From the NCBI GenBank assembly GCA_044344975.1, contig JBIJBY010000013.1, forward strand, positions 1-20,116: a stretch of DNA of 20,116 nucleotides, given 5' to 3'. Every line of letters starts with the position of its first letter. The stretch's first letter is position 1. Position numbers and translations under genes: made by a program. This DNA comes from IMCC26077 sp044344975 (GTDB lineage Bacteria; Actinomycetota; Actinomycetes; Nanopelagicales; Nanopelagicaceae). Below, one piece after another: positions 1 to 6,703 of the stretch. The notes beneath the pieces are model-generated. The model searched no databases, had not been told where the DNA came from, and saw nothing but the letters and a program-made list of their open reading frames with translations.

Positions 1-1140
1 GCGCCCATTGCTGTCGCGCTGCAAATCTCCAGGCGACTCATAAGTTCCGGCAAACCAAGAGCCAATCATCACCTGAGATGCGCCAGCGGCGAGCGCTAGC
101 GCTACATCTCGTGGGTGTCGCACCCCGCCATCAGCCCAGATAGATTTTCCGAATTTTTTCGCCTCTGCTGAACACTCTAGAACTGCTGAGAATTGCGGGC
201 GACCAACACCGGTCTGCATTCTTGTGGTGCACATTGCTCCTGGCCCTACGCCAACTTTAACAATGTCCGCCCCAGCTTCGATTAGCTCTCGGACACCGTC
301 TGCAGTAACTACATTGCCAGCAACGATAGGTACTTTCGGATTAATCGCACGAATTGCTTTCAGCGCTTCAATCATCTTCTCTTGATGGCCGTGTGCGGTG
401 TCAACCACTAAACAATCAGAGCCCATCTGAATTAACTTAGCCGCGCGATCGGCAACATCATTATTAATTCCCACTGCAGTGGCGATACGCAATCTGCCTT
501 GACTATCTAGCGCAGGAGAATAGAGCGTGGCGCGCAAAGCACCGATTCGCGTAAGAATTCCGACAAGCTTTCCATCTTTAGAAATGACTGGTGCTAAACG
601 GCGACGATTCTCAGTCAAGAAATCAAAAGCTGCTCGAGGTTGGACATCATCTGAAAGCGTTACAAGATCCTTGCTCATCACCTGATGGAGCTGCGTGAAC
701 CGATCGACTCCTTCGCAATCTTCTTCGGTAACAATTCCTACTGGCTTCCCATTCTCGACTACGACGACAGCACCATGTGCCCGTTTATGAATTAGTGAGA
801 GCGCCTGTGCGGTTGTTGATGATCCATCTAAAGTAATAGCTGTATCGAAGAATAGATGACGAGATTTCACATATTTAATTACATCTTCAACTATTGAAAG
901 CGGGATATCCTGTGGAATAACCGCGATACCACCGCGGCGCGCAATTGTTTCAGACATACGACGCCCAGAAATGGCAGTCATATTGGCCACAACAATCGGA
1001 AGTGAATTGCCTACGCCATCATGTGGAGTGAGGTCGACTTCCATTCGGCTAGATACACCCGAACGACTTGGCACCATGAATACATCGTCATAGGTGAGGT
1101 CGAAGGATTGATTTACTTGAGGGTTATTAAGAAAACGCAC
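1..1140 (-). CDS. guaB1: GuaB1-type IMP dehydrogenase/GMP reductase family protein (3' end outside window)
   Basis: Read directly from the minus strand: a GTG start at 1140 opens a frame that runs without a stop to position 1, giving 380 residues of a family usually near 480. The N-terminus (FDLTYDDVFMVPSRS) and the NMTA and RRGGI segments begin the TIM barrel. Two CBS repeats fill roughly residues 95-200. The active-site loop GVGPGAMCTTR carries the catalytic cysteine (about residue 304), and IWADGGVRHPRDVALALAAG is the phosphate-binding part. This pattern fits actinobacterial GuaB1 better than GuaB2 IMP dehydrogenase; mycobacterial GuaB1 is known to be a CBS-regulated GMP reductase, so a role in guanine-nucleotide recycling to IMP is inferred. 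It starts 17 nt after the helicase stop, so the two are probably co-transcribed. A short AGG precedes the GTG. Confidence 0.93.
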   Translation of the reverse strand, partial: MRFLNNPQVNQSFDLTYDDVFMVPSRSGVSSRMEVDLTPHDGVGNSLPIVVANMTAISGRRMSETIARRGGIAVIPQDIPLSIVEDVIKYVKSRHLFFDTAITLDGSSTTAQALSLIHKRAHGAVVVVENGKPVGIVTEEDCEGVDRFTQLHQVMSKDLVTLSDDVQPRAAFDFLTENRRRLAPVISKDGKLVGILTRIGALRATLYSPALDSQGRLRIATAVGINNDVADRAAKLIQMGSDCLVVDTAHGHQEKMIEALKAIRAINPKVPIVAGNVVTADGVRELIEAGADIVKVGVGPGAMCTTRMQTGVGRPQFSAVLECSAEAKKFGKSIWADGGVRHPRDVALALAAGASQVMIGSWFAGTYESPGDLQRDSNGR

Positions 1141-1157
1141 TTACCTAACTATATACG

Positions 1158-2474
1158 TTACTTAGCGCCGCGTCGTTCGCGCCCCTTGAAACCCGCCTTC
1201 TTTCCCGCTTTGAACGGGCGTCCACCACGGTGCGCCCGGCCAGATCCTCCAGAGCCGCGTCGCGCTTGTGAGTTTTGAGCGCGTTCTGGCTTTGCAGGAA
1301 TCACTGCGATTGCAACACCTGAAGGTTCAACTGCTCCAGTGATACTTACTAAGTTCGCATCCAGAGGGCGGACCTTCGATTCTTTGAGAGTGATACCAGC
1401 TTTAGCTGTCATGCCGTGTACACCTTTTCGTTGTGAGTGTGTAGCAAGCGTGACAACTACACCCTCAGCACCCGCTCGCGCCGTGCGACCTGCGCGGTGC
1501 AGATAATCTTTATGGCTTTCAGGTGAATCAACATGTACCACCAGTGAAACATCATCAACGTGAATCCCGCGCGCAGCTACATCTGTTGCAATGAGCGCTG
1601 TTGTGCGACCAGATTTGAAAGCCTCAAGAATTCTTGTCCGTTGGCTCTGAGATTTACCGCCGTGAAGGGCTCCAACAGGAACTCCTACCCGCATCATCTT
1701 CTCTGCTAGTCGATCTGCGCCATGTTTAGTCCGGACGAAGAAAATTGTTCGTCCATTACGAGCTGCAATTTGCGCTGTGATCTTGTCCTTGTCGCTTGGT
1801 TCCATGACGAGCACGTGATGCGCCATTTTATTCTCACTCTTTGCCACGCTAGCGACAGAGTGGGTCTTCGGATCTTTTAAAAATCTTTTTACTAATGAAT
1901 CCACATCACGATCAAGAGTTGCACTAAATAACATCCGTTGGCCATTCTCTTTTGTTTGGCCAAGAATCTCTTTCACTACCGGAAGAAAACCCATATCTGC
2001 CATCTGATCTGCTTCATCAAGAACTGTGATTTCTACATTATCAAGACGAAGGCCTTCCTTTTTAATGAGATCGAGGAGGCGACCAGGGGTGGCAACCACA
2101 ATTGGTACACCGCGACGTAAACCTTGCAATTGCTTCGAATAGCCGAGTCCACCAACAACAACTTGAGTGTTCAGATTGACAAACCGCGCTAGTGGCGCGA
2201 TTGCATCGGAGATCTGCATTGCTAACTCGCGAGTAGGGGAGAGAATCAAACCAATCGGATGGAAAGGCTCTGCCTTTCGGTTAGCCAATCGAGTAATCAT
2301 CGCAAGACCAAAGGCCAGTGTCTTGCCTGAACCGGTTTGGCCGCGCCCTAATATGTCACGCCCTGCAATTGCATCAGGCAACGTGGCGCTTTGGATGGGA
2401 AATGGTGCCGTGATGCCTGCTGATTTCAACGCAGGGAGAATGGCAGGGTGCACACCTAAATTGTTAAATGACAA
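1158..2474 (-). CDS. DEAD-box ATP-dependent RNA helicase
   Basis: A 438-residue superfamily 2 RNA helicase with all core motifs in order: Q motif (F3, PIQ at 26-28), motif I GQTGSGKT (45-52), Ia PTREL, Ib TPGR, II DEAD, III SAT, V ATDVAARGIHV and VI HRAGRTARAG. The last 40 or so residues are a Gly/Arg/Lys-rich basic tail typical of RNA-binding extensions in cold- or ribosome-associated helicases (RhlE/CsdA-like). The start is TTG at 2474: an in-frame TAG lies three codons upstream (2484-2486), so no longer start is possible, and TAGGAA sits about 6 nt before the TTG. guaB1 follows 17 nt downstream. Unwinding of structured RNA in ribosome assembly or mRNA decay is inferred; the exact subfamily cannot be fixed by eye. 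Confidence 0.95.
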   Translation of the reverse strand: MSFNNLGVHPAILPALKSAGITAPFPIQSATLPDAIAGRDILGRGQTGSGKTLAFGLAMITRLANRKAEPFHPIGLILSPTRELAMQISDAIAPLARFVNLNTQVVVGGLGYSKQLQGLRRGVPIVVATPGRLLDLIKKEGLRLDNVEITVLDEADQMADMGFLPVVKEILGQTKENGQRMLFSATLDRDVDSLVKRFLKDPKTHSVASVAKSENKMAHHVLVMEPSDKDKITAQIAARNGRTIFFVRTKHGADRLAEKMMRVGVPVGALHGGKSQSQRTRILEAFKSGRTTALIATDVAARGIHVDDVSLVVHVDSPESHKDYLHRAGRTARAGAEGVVVTLATHSQRKGVHGMTAKAGITLKESKVRPLDANLVSITGAVEPSGVAIAVIPAKPERAQNSQARRGSGGSGRAHRGGRPFKAGKKAGFKGRERRGAK

Positions 2475-2512
2475 GGGATATTCCTATCGAAACATGATGC
2501 GTGTCTCGATGG

Positions 2513-2558
2513 ATATTAGAGATTAAGACTCGCAAAGCAATTACATCGTGCAATTGCT
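2513..2558 (-). promoter_or_regulatory. Possible promoter and inverted repeat upstream of the helicase gene
   Basis: On the minus strand TTGCTT (2540-2535) and TAATAT (2518-2513) are separated by 16 nt, a fair sigma-70-like pair about 40 nt before the TTG start. The -35 overlaps one arm of a 7-bp inverted repeat, AGCAATT (2536-2542) with AATTGCT (2552-2558). The repeat could be an operator or the weak end of the upstream transcript; it lacks a proper T-tract. Motif matching only. Confidence 0.35.
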
Positions 2559-2630
2559 GGTTTTTACTTGAAGTCCTAAGTCTACCAGTGAATTTCTCCC
2601 GGAATTACCAACCTGTTACTAGTCGACTTC

Positions 2631-3185
2631 TTACTTAAGTTCAGCCAATCGAGCCCGCGCCATTGCTTCCAAGAGTGCAGCGTCGACCTTCCAGTCAAGA
2701 GGCACGATAAAAGTCTTCTTGTTAACCACAAAATCTTGTAATCGTGGCCTGAACTTCTCTAAGACCACAGTGCTCCACGGCGCTAAAGTGATGTGATTCT
2801 TAGCAATAGAAAGGCCGAAAACGTACTCCTTTTCTATGCGGAGCATGGGTTGATTCCAGGCAATAACTAACTCTAGTTTTGGATACTTCTCTTGAATAAC
2901 TTTAAATATTTGCTTGGCAGTTTTGGCTGCTTTTGGATCTTGCTGAGCAAAGAAATCTTTTGGTGCATCAAAGCGCTTCGAGCTGCTAGAACCACGAAAA
3001 TACATGACAACAGCATTTGCATGGGCTTGTGAGAAACCGTAATTTTCTCTCAAGTACGCTATTTGTTCCGGATATTTCGTTCCTTCAAAATCCTTGAGCA
3101 ACGCGAGCCAATATGTGACCTTCTCACCATACTTCTTCTCGATTGCAGGAAAGAGTGCAGATCTTTCACCTGCCGTCTTCACCAT
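2631..3185 (-). CDS. DUF4287 plus DUF1801 (YdhG-like) domain protein
   Basis: A 184-residue soluble protein of two small domains. Residues about 1-70 (GERSALFPAIEKKYGEK, then YLRENYGFSQAHANAVV) resemble the DUF4287 helical module. Residues about 85-184 resemble the DUF1801/YdhG frataxin-like fold: IAWNQPMLRIEKEYVFGLSI is the usual 'pattern-phe/small-molecule pocket' strand, and TFIVPLDWKVDAALLEAMAR is the typical C-terminal segment. No signal peptide or membrane helix is visible. The function of this fusion is not established. It begins 4 nt after the stop of the SbtA-like transporter gene and has no clear Shine-Dalgarno of its own, so it is probably translated by coupling from that gene; this shared transcript is the only functional hint. 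Confidence 0.85.
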   Translation of the reverse strand: MVKTAGERSALFPAIEKKYGEKVTYWLALLKDFEGTKYPEQIAYLRENYGFSQAHANAVVMYFRGSSSSKRFDAPKDFFAQQDPKAAKTAKQIFKVIQEKYPKLELVIAWNQPMLRIEKEYVFGLSIAKNHITLAPWSTVVLEKFRPRLQDFVVNKKTFIVPLDWKVDAALLEAMARARLAELK

Positions 3186-3189
3186 AAGG

Positions 3190-4158
3190 TTAGCCAGCCA
3201 CTTTTGTGGCTATGAAATAGAAAATTGGAATTCCGAAGATTAAGTTAAATGGAAATGTCACGCCCAAACTGGCAGTGATTGAAAGTGACGGATTAGCCTC
3301 CGGTAACGCTACCTGCACAGCAGCTGGCGCAGCAATGTATGAAGCGCTTGCACATAACACGCCAAGTACAGTTGCGCCTCCAATAGAAAGTCCTGCTGCT
3401 ACTCCACCAAATACTCCGAGCGTTCCTGCAAATAATGGAAATGCAATAGCAAAAACGAATAACCCCGTGCCAACCCCTTTGAGCGCCTTAATCTGTGAAC
3501 CAGCCAGGTAGCCCAGGTGCATCAGAAAGAGCGCTAAAACTCCAGGAAGTAAATCAACGAAAAATGGTGTCACTTTTTCATAACCCGCTGAGCCTGAAAT
3601 TGCGCCAATGATCAAGCCGCCAATGAGCAAGATGATCGTCTTGCCAAAGAGAATTTCTCTAAGAGAAGTTGACCAGGCAACCTTGCGGTTTAAGTGGCGA
3701 GTGGCAAGAAAAATACCGATGACAATTCCTGGAATCTCCATGGCAGCAAGAAGGGTTGTGACAAAACCCTCGTATGAACGGCCGACGTTTTCCAGAAGCA
3801 CCAAAGCTGCAGTAAATGTGACGAGCGAGGTTGAACCATAGTGAGCAGCGATAGCTCCTCGATCAACCTCAGATAACTTGCGCACGCGCGATAGCGCTAC
3901 AAAAGCTAATAGTGGGATGACGCAGCCGAGTGCAAGCGTCACAAGAAGCGGACGAAGGATGCTGTTTGCATCCGAGGAGCTGAGTGAGACTCCACCTTTA
4001 AGACCAATACCAAAAAGAAGGTATACAGATATAACTTGATAAACCGCATCAGGAATACGAATATCGCTTTTAAATCGTGCGGCGATAAAACCTAGGGCGA
4101 AAACAAGAACAGAAACAGAAGTTAGGTTGCTCTGCGCAATCTCCAGAGAGCTGTTCAC
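3190..4158 (-). CDS. SbtA-family sodium-dependent bicarbonate transporter
   Basis: A 322-residue integral membrane protein with about ten hydrophobic helices, matching the SbtA family (formerly DUF897). Recognisable parts are IRIPDAVYQVISVYLLFGIG near the N-terminus, GAIAAHYGSTSLVTF in the first half, MEIPGIVIGIFLA in the middle, and LPEANPSLSITASLGVTFPF near the end, the last being close to the cyanobacterial SbtA C-terminal substrate and sodium region. The large cytoplasmic loop of cyanobacterial SbtA is short here. The start is GTG at 4158; an in-frame TAA lies immediately upstream and GAGGGAT is 8-9 nt before it. No PII-like SbtB regulator is next to it. In a heterotroph it may supply bicarbonate for anaplerotic carboxylases; that role and substrate are inferred from the family. 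Confidence 0.85.
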   Translation of the reverse strand: MNSSLEIAQSNLTSVSVLVFALGFIAARFKSDIRIPDAVYQVISVYLLFGIGLKGGVSLSSSDANSILRPLLVTLALGCVIPLLAFVALSRVRKLSEVDRGAIAAHYGSTSLVTFTAALVLLENVGRSYEGFVTTLLAAMEIPGIVIGIFLATRHLNRKVAWSTSLREILFGKTIILLIGGLIIGAISGSAGYEKVTPFFVDLLPGVLALFLMHLGYLAGSQIKALKGVGTGLFVFAIAFPLFAGTLGVFGGVAAGLSIGGATVLGVLCASASYIAAPAAVQVALPEANPSLSITASLGVTFPFNLIFGIPIFYFIATKVAG

Positions 4159-4189
4159 TTAATCTATCCCTCTTCCTTGCTTAAGAGAG

Positions 4190-4262
4190 TGCGCCCGAAG
4201 GGACTCGAACCCCCAACCGTCTGATCCGAAGTCAGATGCTCTATCCATTGAGCTACGGACGC
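4190..4262 (-). tRNA. tRNA-Arg (anticodon UCG)
   Basis: A 73-nt cloverleaf on the minus strand: acceptor GCGTCCG pairs with CGGGCGC (one G-U), D arm GCTC...GAGC, anticodon arm TCTGA-CTTCGGA-TCAGA giving anticodon TCG, five-base variable loop, T arm with TTCGAGT, discriminator A. CCA is not encoded. It should read CGA and CGG. Confidence 0.96.
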
Positions 4263-4299
4263 ATTATTTTCATTTTTTACTTACTACTCCAAAGCGGTG

Positions 4300-4372
4300 C
4301 GCGCCCGAAGGGATTCGAACCCCTAACCTTTTGATCCGTAGTCAAATGCTCTATCCGTTGAGCTACGGGCGC
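4300..4372 (-). tRNA. tRNA-Arg (anticodon ACG)
   Basis: A 73-nt cloverleaf on the minus strand: acceptor GCGCCCG pairs fully with CGGGCGC, anticodon arm TTTGA-CTACGGA-TCAAA gives anticodon ACG, whose A34 is normally converted to inosine by TadA to read CGU, CGC and CGA. Discriminator G, no encoded CCA. It is 37 nt upstream of the UCG gene and differs from it at roughly ten positions, including a compensated pair (C-G to T-A) in the anticodon stem, so the two look like an old tandem duplication. Confidence 0.96.
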
Positions 4373-4408
4373 AGTGCTGTTGGAGCTTTTGGAGCGTGGC
4401 AGAGCCTA

Positions 4409-5725
4409 CTAGGTGGCCTTGACCCCGCCCAAACTCAGCAATTCGGACCATGAAACGACCTTTTGCCGCGGTCTGCCGAGCACTTCTCCCGCGGAAATCT
4501 CTGCCACATTGATAGCGCTCCACCCTTCGTGGGTCACGATCTTTTCACCATCAAGATGCCCGAAAATATCCATGCCTCCCTTAGGAGCATCGGCTAACTC
4601 GGCAATAATCCTCTTCACTACTTCACTGGAGTCACTCTTGTTGGTCCCAATTACTCCAGAAGGGCCACGCTTAGCCCAACCAACTACATAGACTCCTTCT
4701 CGGATCTTTCCCTCATTATTTGCTATCCGTCCTCGCTCATTGGCAATACCAGGTATCTCTGCGCCTTCATACCCGATAGCGGTAATAAGTAGATCGCATG
4801 GAAGTTCAATAACATCCGCGCTTTTGGTCACAACATCCTCGACCACAGTATTGATAGCAAATTTCACTCGCTCAACTCTTCCATCACCTAAGACTTCTAA
4901 AGGCGTGAGTAAAAAGGCGAGAGAGAGCTTCCGATCATTTCCACGGTGTTCGCTCTGCGCAATTTCACGCATCACTTCGAGGTTAGCACGAAGATCTTTT
5001 TCGTTTTCCAAACGAGAACCAACTCGATCAATAGCATCAGCTATCTGTTCACCTTTTATATAAACATCTGTTTCCGAAAGCTTGGGAAGTTCCCGAAGCT
5101 CAGGCGAGGTAAATGCAGCATGCTCAGGCCCTCTACGTCCAACAATCGTGACATCCCTAATAGAGCTGTCATGGAAAACTTCGAGAGCATGATCGGCGAT
5201 ATCAGTGCCATTCAATTCGTGCGGCACCAATGCAAGTATTCGACCACAATCCATCGCAACATTTCCTGCGCCAATAACAATCGCGTATTTACCCTGAAGT
5301 GGTGGATTCACACTCACATAATCTGGATGGCCGTTATACCAAGGGACAAAATCTGCCGCCGATATACAGCCTGGAAGATCTTCGCCTGGAATTCCTAATT
5401 TTTTACCGAGTGAGGTGCCGGTAGCGAGAACAACAACATCATAGATCTTCTCTAAATCAGAAATATGAATGTCGCGACCTAGTTCAATATTGCCAAAATA
5501 ACGATAATTAGATTCGGATGCGATTTTCTCAAAGACTTTCGTCACAGTTCTGATTTTTGGATGATCGGGCGCAACGCCACTGCGTACCAATCCCCATGGC
5601 GTAGGAAGGCGATCAAACATATCAATTAAAAATTTTCTTTCTTCATTTGCTGAATTATTTAGCGCCTGAGCTGTGAAATAACCTGCTGGTCCGGCACCAA
5701 CAATTGCGACTCGGTACGTCTTCAT
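4409..5725 (-). CDS. fprA: Ferredoxin/adrenodoxin-type NADP+ reductase
   Basis: A 438-residue flavoprotein of the adrenodoxin-reductase family, close in pattern to mycobacterial FprA. The FAD-binding Rossmann motif GAGPAG is at residues 10-15, LPTPWGLVRSGVAPDHPKI at about 40-58 is the family signature, the NADPH-binding motif IGAGNVAMD is at 151-159, IVGRRGP follows near 194-200, and VVGWAKRGPSGVIGTNK near the C-terminus closes the FAD site. It transfers electrons between NADPH and ferredoxins. The ATG at 5725 is chosen over a GTG at 5731: AGGAGG (5732-5737) lies 6 nt upstream of the ATG, while the GTG would abut the Shine-Dalgarno. The tRNA-Arg(ACG) begins 36 nt after the stop and could share the transcript. 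Confidence 0.95.
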   Translation of the reverse strand: MKTYRVAIVGAGPAGYFTAQALNNSANEERKFLIDMFDRLPTPWGLVRSGVAPDHPKIRTVTKVFEKIASESNYRYFGNIELGRDIHISDLEKIYDVVVLATGTSLGKKLGIPGEDLPGCISAADFVPWYNGHPDYVSVNPPLQGKYAIVIGAGNVAMDCGRILALVPHELNGTDIADHALEVFHDSSIRDVTIVGRRGPEHAAFTSPELRELPKLSETDVYIKGEQIADAIDRVGSRLENEKDLRANLEVMREIAQSEHRGNDRKLSLAFLLTPLEVLGDGRVERVKFAINTVVEDVVTKSADVIELPCDLLITAIGYEGAEIPGIANERGRIANNEGKIREGVYVVGWAKRGPSGVIGTNKSDSSEVVKRIIAELADAPKGGMDIFGHLDGEKIVTHEGWSAINVAEISAGEVLGRPRQKVVSWSELLSLGGVKAT

Positions 5726-5731
5726 CTGCAC

Positions 5732-5737
5732 CTCCTC
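5732..5737 (-). promoter_or_regulatory. Shine-Dalgarno of fprA, fixes the ATG start
   Basis: AGGAGG on the minus strand with 6 nt to the ATG at 5725 (spacer from 5731 to 5726). It decides against the in-frame GTG at 5731, which directly abuts this site. A -10-like TAGAAT lies at 5764-5759 without a convincing -35. Confidence 0.75.
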
Positions 5738-5838
5738 TGAACATCATCGTTAAAAGTGATTCTACTACCTTGCGAACTGCTCAGGTTTCAGAAAAAAGCT
5801 TGAAAGTGAAAGTTAATTGAGTGTATTGCGATTCATGC

Positions 5839-5868
5839 TTGAGCAAAACCACTTCAAAACCGTTATTT
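5839..5868 (+). promoter_or_regulatory. Weak candidate promoter for the RNase P RNA gene
   Basis: TTGAGC at 5839-5844 and TTATTT at 5863-5868 (18-nt spacer) or GTTATT at 5862-5867 (17-nt spacer) lie 20-25 nt ahead of the RNA's P1 helix. The -10 is a poor match; listed because some promoter is expected between the divergent fprA and this RNA. Confidence 0.3.
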
Positions 5869-5885
5869 GTAGTTGTAAGTTTCTA

Positions 5886-6116
5886 CATGAGTCACCCGGA
5901 TCACCAAGGTGTTCTTAGCGTAAGACCTAAAGCATCGGGGGAAGTTCGGACTCCGAAGAGCAGAGCGATGGGGAAATCTCATCGAACTTGGAGTAAGACC
6001 GAAAGTTAACGTTAAAGAGCTGCTCGCTCGAGTTAACAGGTCGGTCACTTGTGTTTGTCTTGTGCAGCCAAGAGGGACGAAGATCGCGTCACATCCGACT
6101 TTACGGGTGGCTCACC
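5886..6116 (+). ncRNA. rnpB: RNase P RNA (catalytic core; specificity domain almost absent)
   Basis: The conserved P4/P5 segment at 5937-5954 differs from the E. coli sequence at four of 18 positions. P1: 5888-5898 pairs with 6104-6114 (11 bp, one G-U). P3-like hairpin: 5907-5917 with 5921-5928. P4: AAG at 5942-5944, the universally bulged U at 5945 and TCGG at 5946-5949 pair with CCGACTT at 6095-6101. P5: ACTCC (5950-5954) with GGAGT (5990-5994). P6 pseudoknot: GAGCA (5958-5962) with TGCTC (6021-6025) in the P17 loop. P15: GACCG (5997-6001) with CGGTC (6042-6046), with GGT at 6039-6041 where the tRNA CCA end normally binds. P16/P17: GTTAAC repeated at 6005 and 6032, and GAGC/GCTC. GGAGTAAGACC matches the usual GGAGCAAGGYC. 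Only 35 nt lie between the P5 strands, so P7-P14 are reduced to one hairpin (5966-5984). The ends are set by P1 and are approximate. The RNA matures tRNA 5' ends. Confidence 0.85.
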
Positions 6117-6120
6117 TCTC

Positions 6121-6157
6121 GGTCGTCGGCTTCTGCTTTACGTGGGGGTCGGCGACC
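6121..6157 (+). other. Hairpin between the RNase P RNA and hsp20
   Basis: GGTCGTCG at 6121-6128 pairs with CGGCGACC at 6150-6157 (8 bp, one G-U) around a 21-nt loop. There is no T-tract, so it is not a classical terminator. It may mark the 3' trailer of the RNase P transcript or sit in the hsp20 leader. Confidence 0.5.
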
Positions 6158-6187
6158 ATCTAATCAATACACAACTCAAGGAGATAT

Positions 6188-6664
6188 ATGTCTAATGCAT
6201 TAGAGAGACGGGATTCCACACGAACAATGTTCCCAAGCCTTGTGAATTTCTTCCCAGATATGAAATCTTGGTCTGTAGGTTTCGATCGAGAATGGGACAT
6301 ACTCGAAGATCTTCAAGATTCATTTTCGCGAGGTTTGCCAGCTTATCCTCCATATAACATTAAAAAGAAGAGTAAAAATGAGTACGAAATTGAAATGGCG
6401 GTAGCAGGGTTTGATCGGCAGGACCTTCAAGTTGAGGTTAAGAATAATCAAATAGTGGTTGAAGGAAATAAAGGATTTAGAAACGAATCCTCAGATATTG
6501 ACTACATCTATAAGGGAATCGCCTCTAGACACTTCCGACAGTCATTTGCCCTTGCTGATCATCTTGAGGTTACCCATGCTGAATTTAAAGATGGAATCTT
6601 AAGAATTACGCTGAAAGGTGAGTTCCTTCAAGAAGAACCTGCACACAAAATCGCAATTGACTAG
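6188..6664 (+). CDS. Small heat-shock protein, Hsp20/IbpA type
   Basis: A 158-residue ATP-independent holdase. After a variable N-terminus (to about residue 50), the alpha-crystallin domain begins at YPPYNIKKKSKNEYEIEMAV, a form shared with IbpA-type proteins of proteobacteria and with cyanophage Hsp20s, and runs through IYKGIASRHFRQSFALADH to the GILRITLKG strand. The tail carries EEPAHKIAID with an I-x-I motif used in oligomer assembly. AAGGAG (6178-6183) is 4 nt before the ATG, and a terminator follows at once. It is the only protein gene on the plus strand. Its reading frame is visibly A-rich compared with its neighbours, which with the non-actinobacterial flavour suggests acquisition by transfer (inference). 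No CIRCE element and no full HAIR repeat is seen upstream, so heat-shock control is unproven. Confidence 0.93.
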   Translation: MSNALERRDSTRTMFPSLVNFFPDMKSWSVGFDREWDILEDLQDSFSRGLPAYPPYNIKKKSKNEYEIEMAVAGFDRQDLQVEVKNNQIVVEGNKGFRNESSDIDYIYKGIASRHFRQSFALADHLEVTHAEFKDGILRITLKGEFLQEEPAHKIAID

Positions 6665-6667
6665 TTA

Positions 6668-6703
6668 AGTATGGGCTGCCCCCAAGCCCATTACTAGATT
6701 TTT
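6668..6703 (+). terminator. Rho-independent terminator of hsp20
   Basis: ATGGGCT (6671-6677) pairs with AGCCCAT (6685-6691); AGT (6668-6670) and ACT (6693-6695) extend the stem across a bulged T. TTTTT follows at 6699-6703. It separates hsp20 from the convergent ribH, overlapping the ribH stop. Confidence 0.75.

Noticed and set aside
2536..2558. Terminator for the DUF4287 gene
   Set aside because: Only a 7-bp stem and no T-tract in the minus-strand direction; it coincides with the candidate -35 of the helicase gene, so it was listed as a possible operator.
4190..4372. Direct repeats or an attachment site formed by the two tRNA-Arg genes
   Set aside because: The repetition is fully explained by two complete cloverleaves; no integrase gene or truncated tRNA copy is nearby.
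4946..5398. 150-codon open frame on the plus strand antisense to fprA
   Set aside because: Shadow of a well-supported flavoprotein gene; no family motif and no ribosome site.
5821..6048. Short open frames on both strands over the fprA-hsp20 gap (62 and 61 codons)
   Set aside because: They cover the RNase P RNA, whose helices explain the sequence; neither has a ribosome site or a protein-like composition.
5886..6157. tmRNA, SRP RNA or an mRNA-leader riboswitch as explanations for this structured region
   Set aside because: No tRNA-like ends or tag frame, no SRP GGAA tetraloop domain, and none of the aptamer cores I can recall fits. The P4, P5, P6 and P15 matches to RNase P are specific.
6174..6180. 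ACTCAAG before hsp20 as a HspR (HAIR) operator half-site
   Set aside because: The partner CTTGAGT is missing at the required 7-nt spacing; CTTGAGC near 5838 is part of another region. A single half-site may occur by chance, and it overlaps the Shine-Dalgarno.
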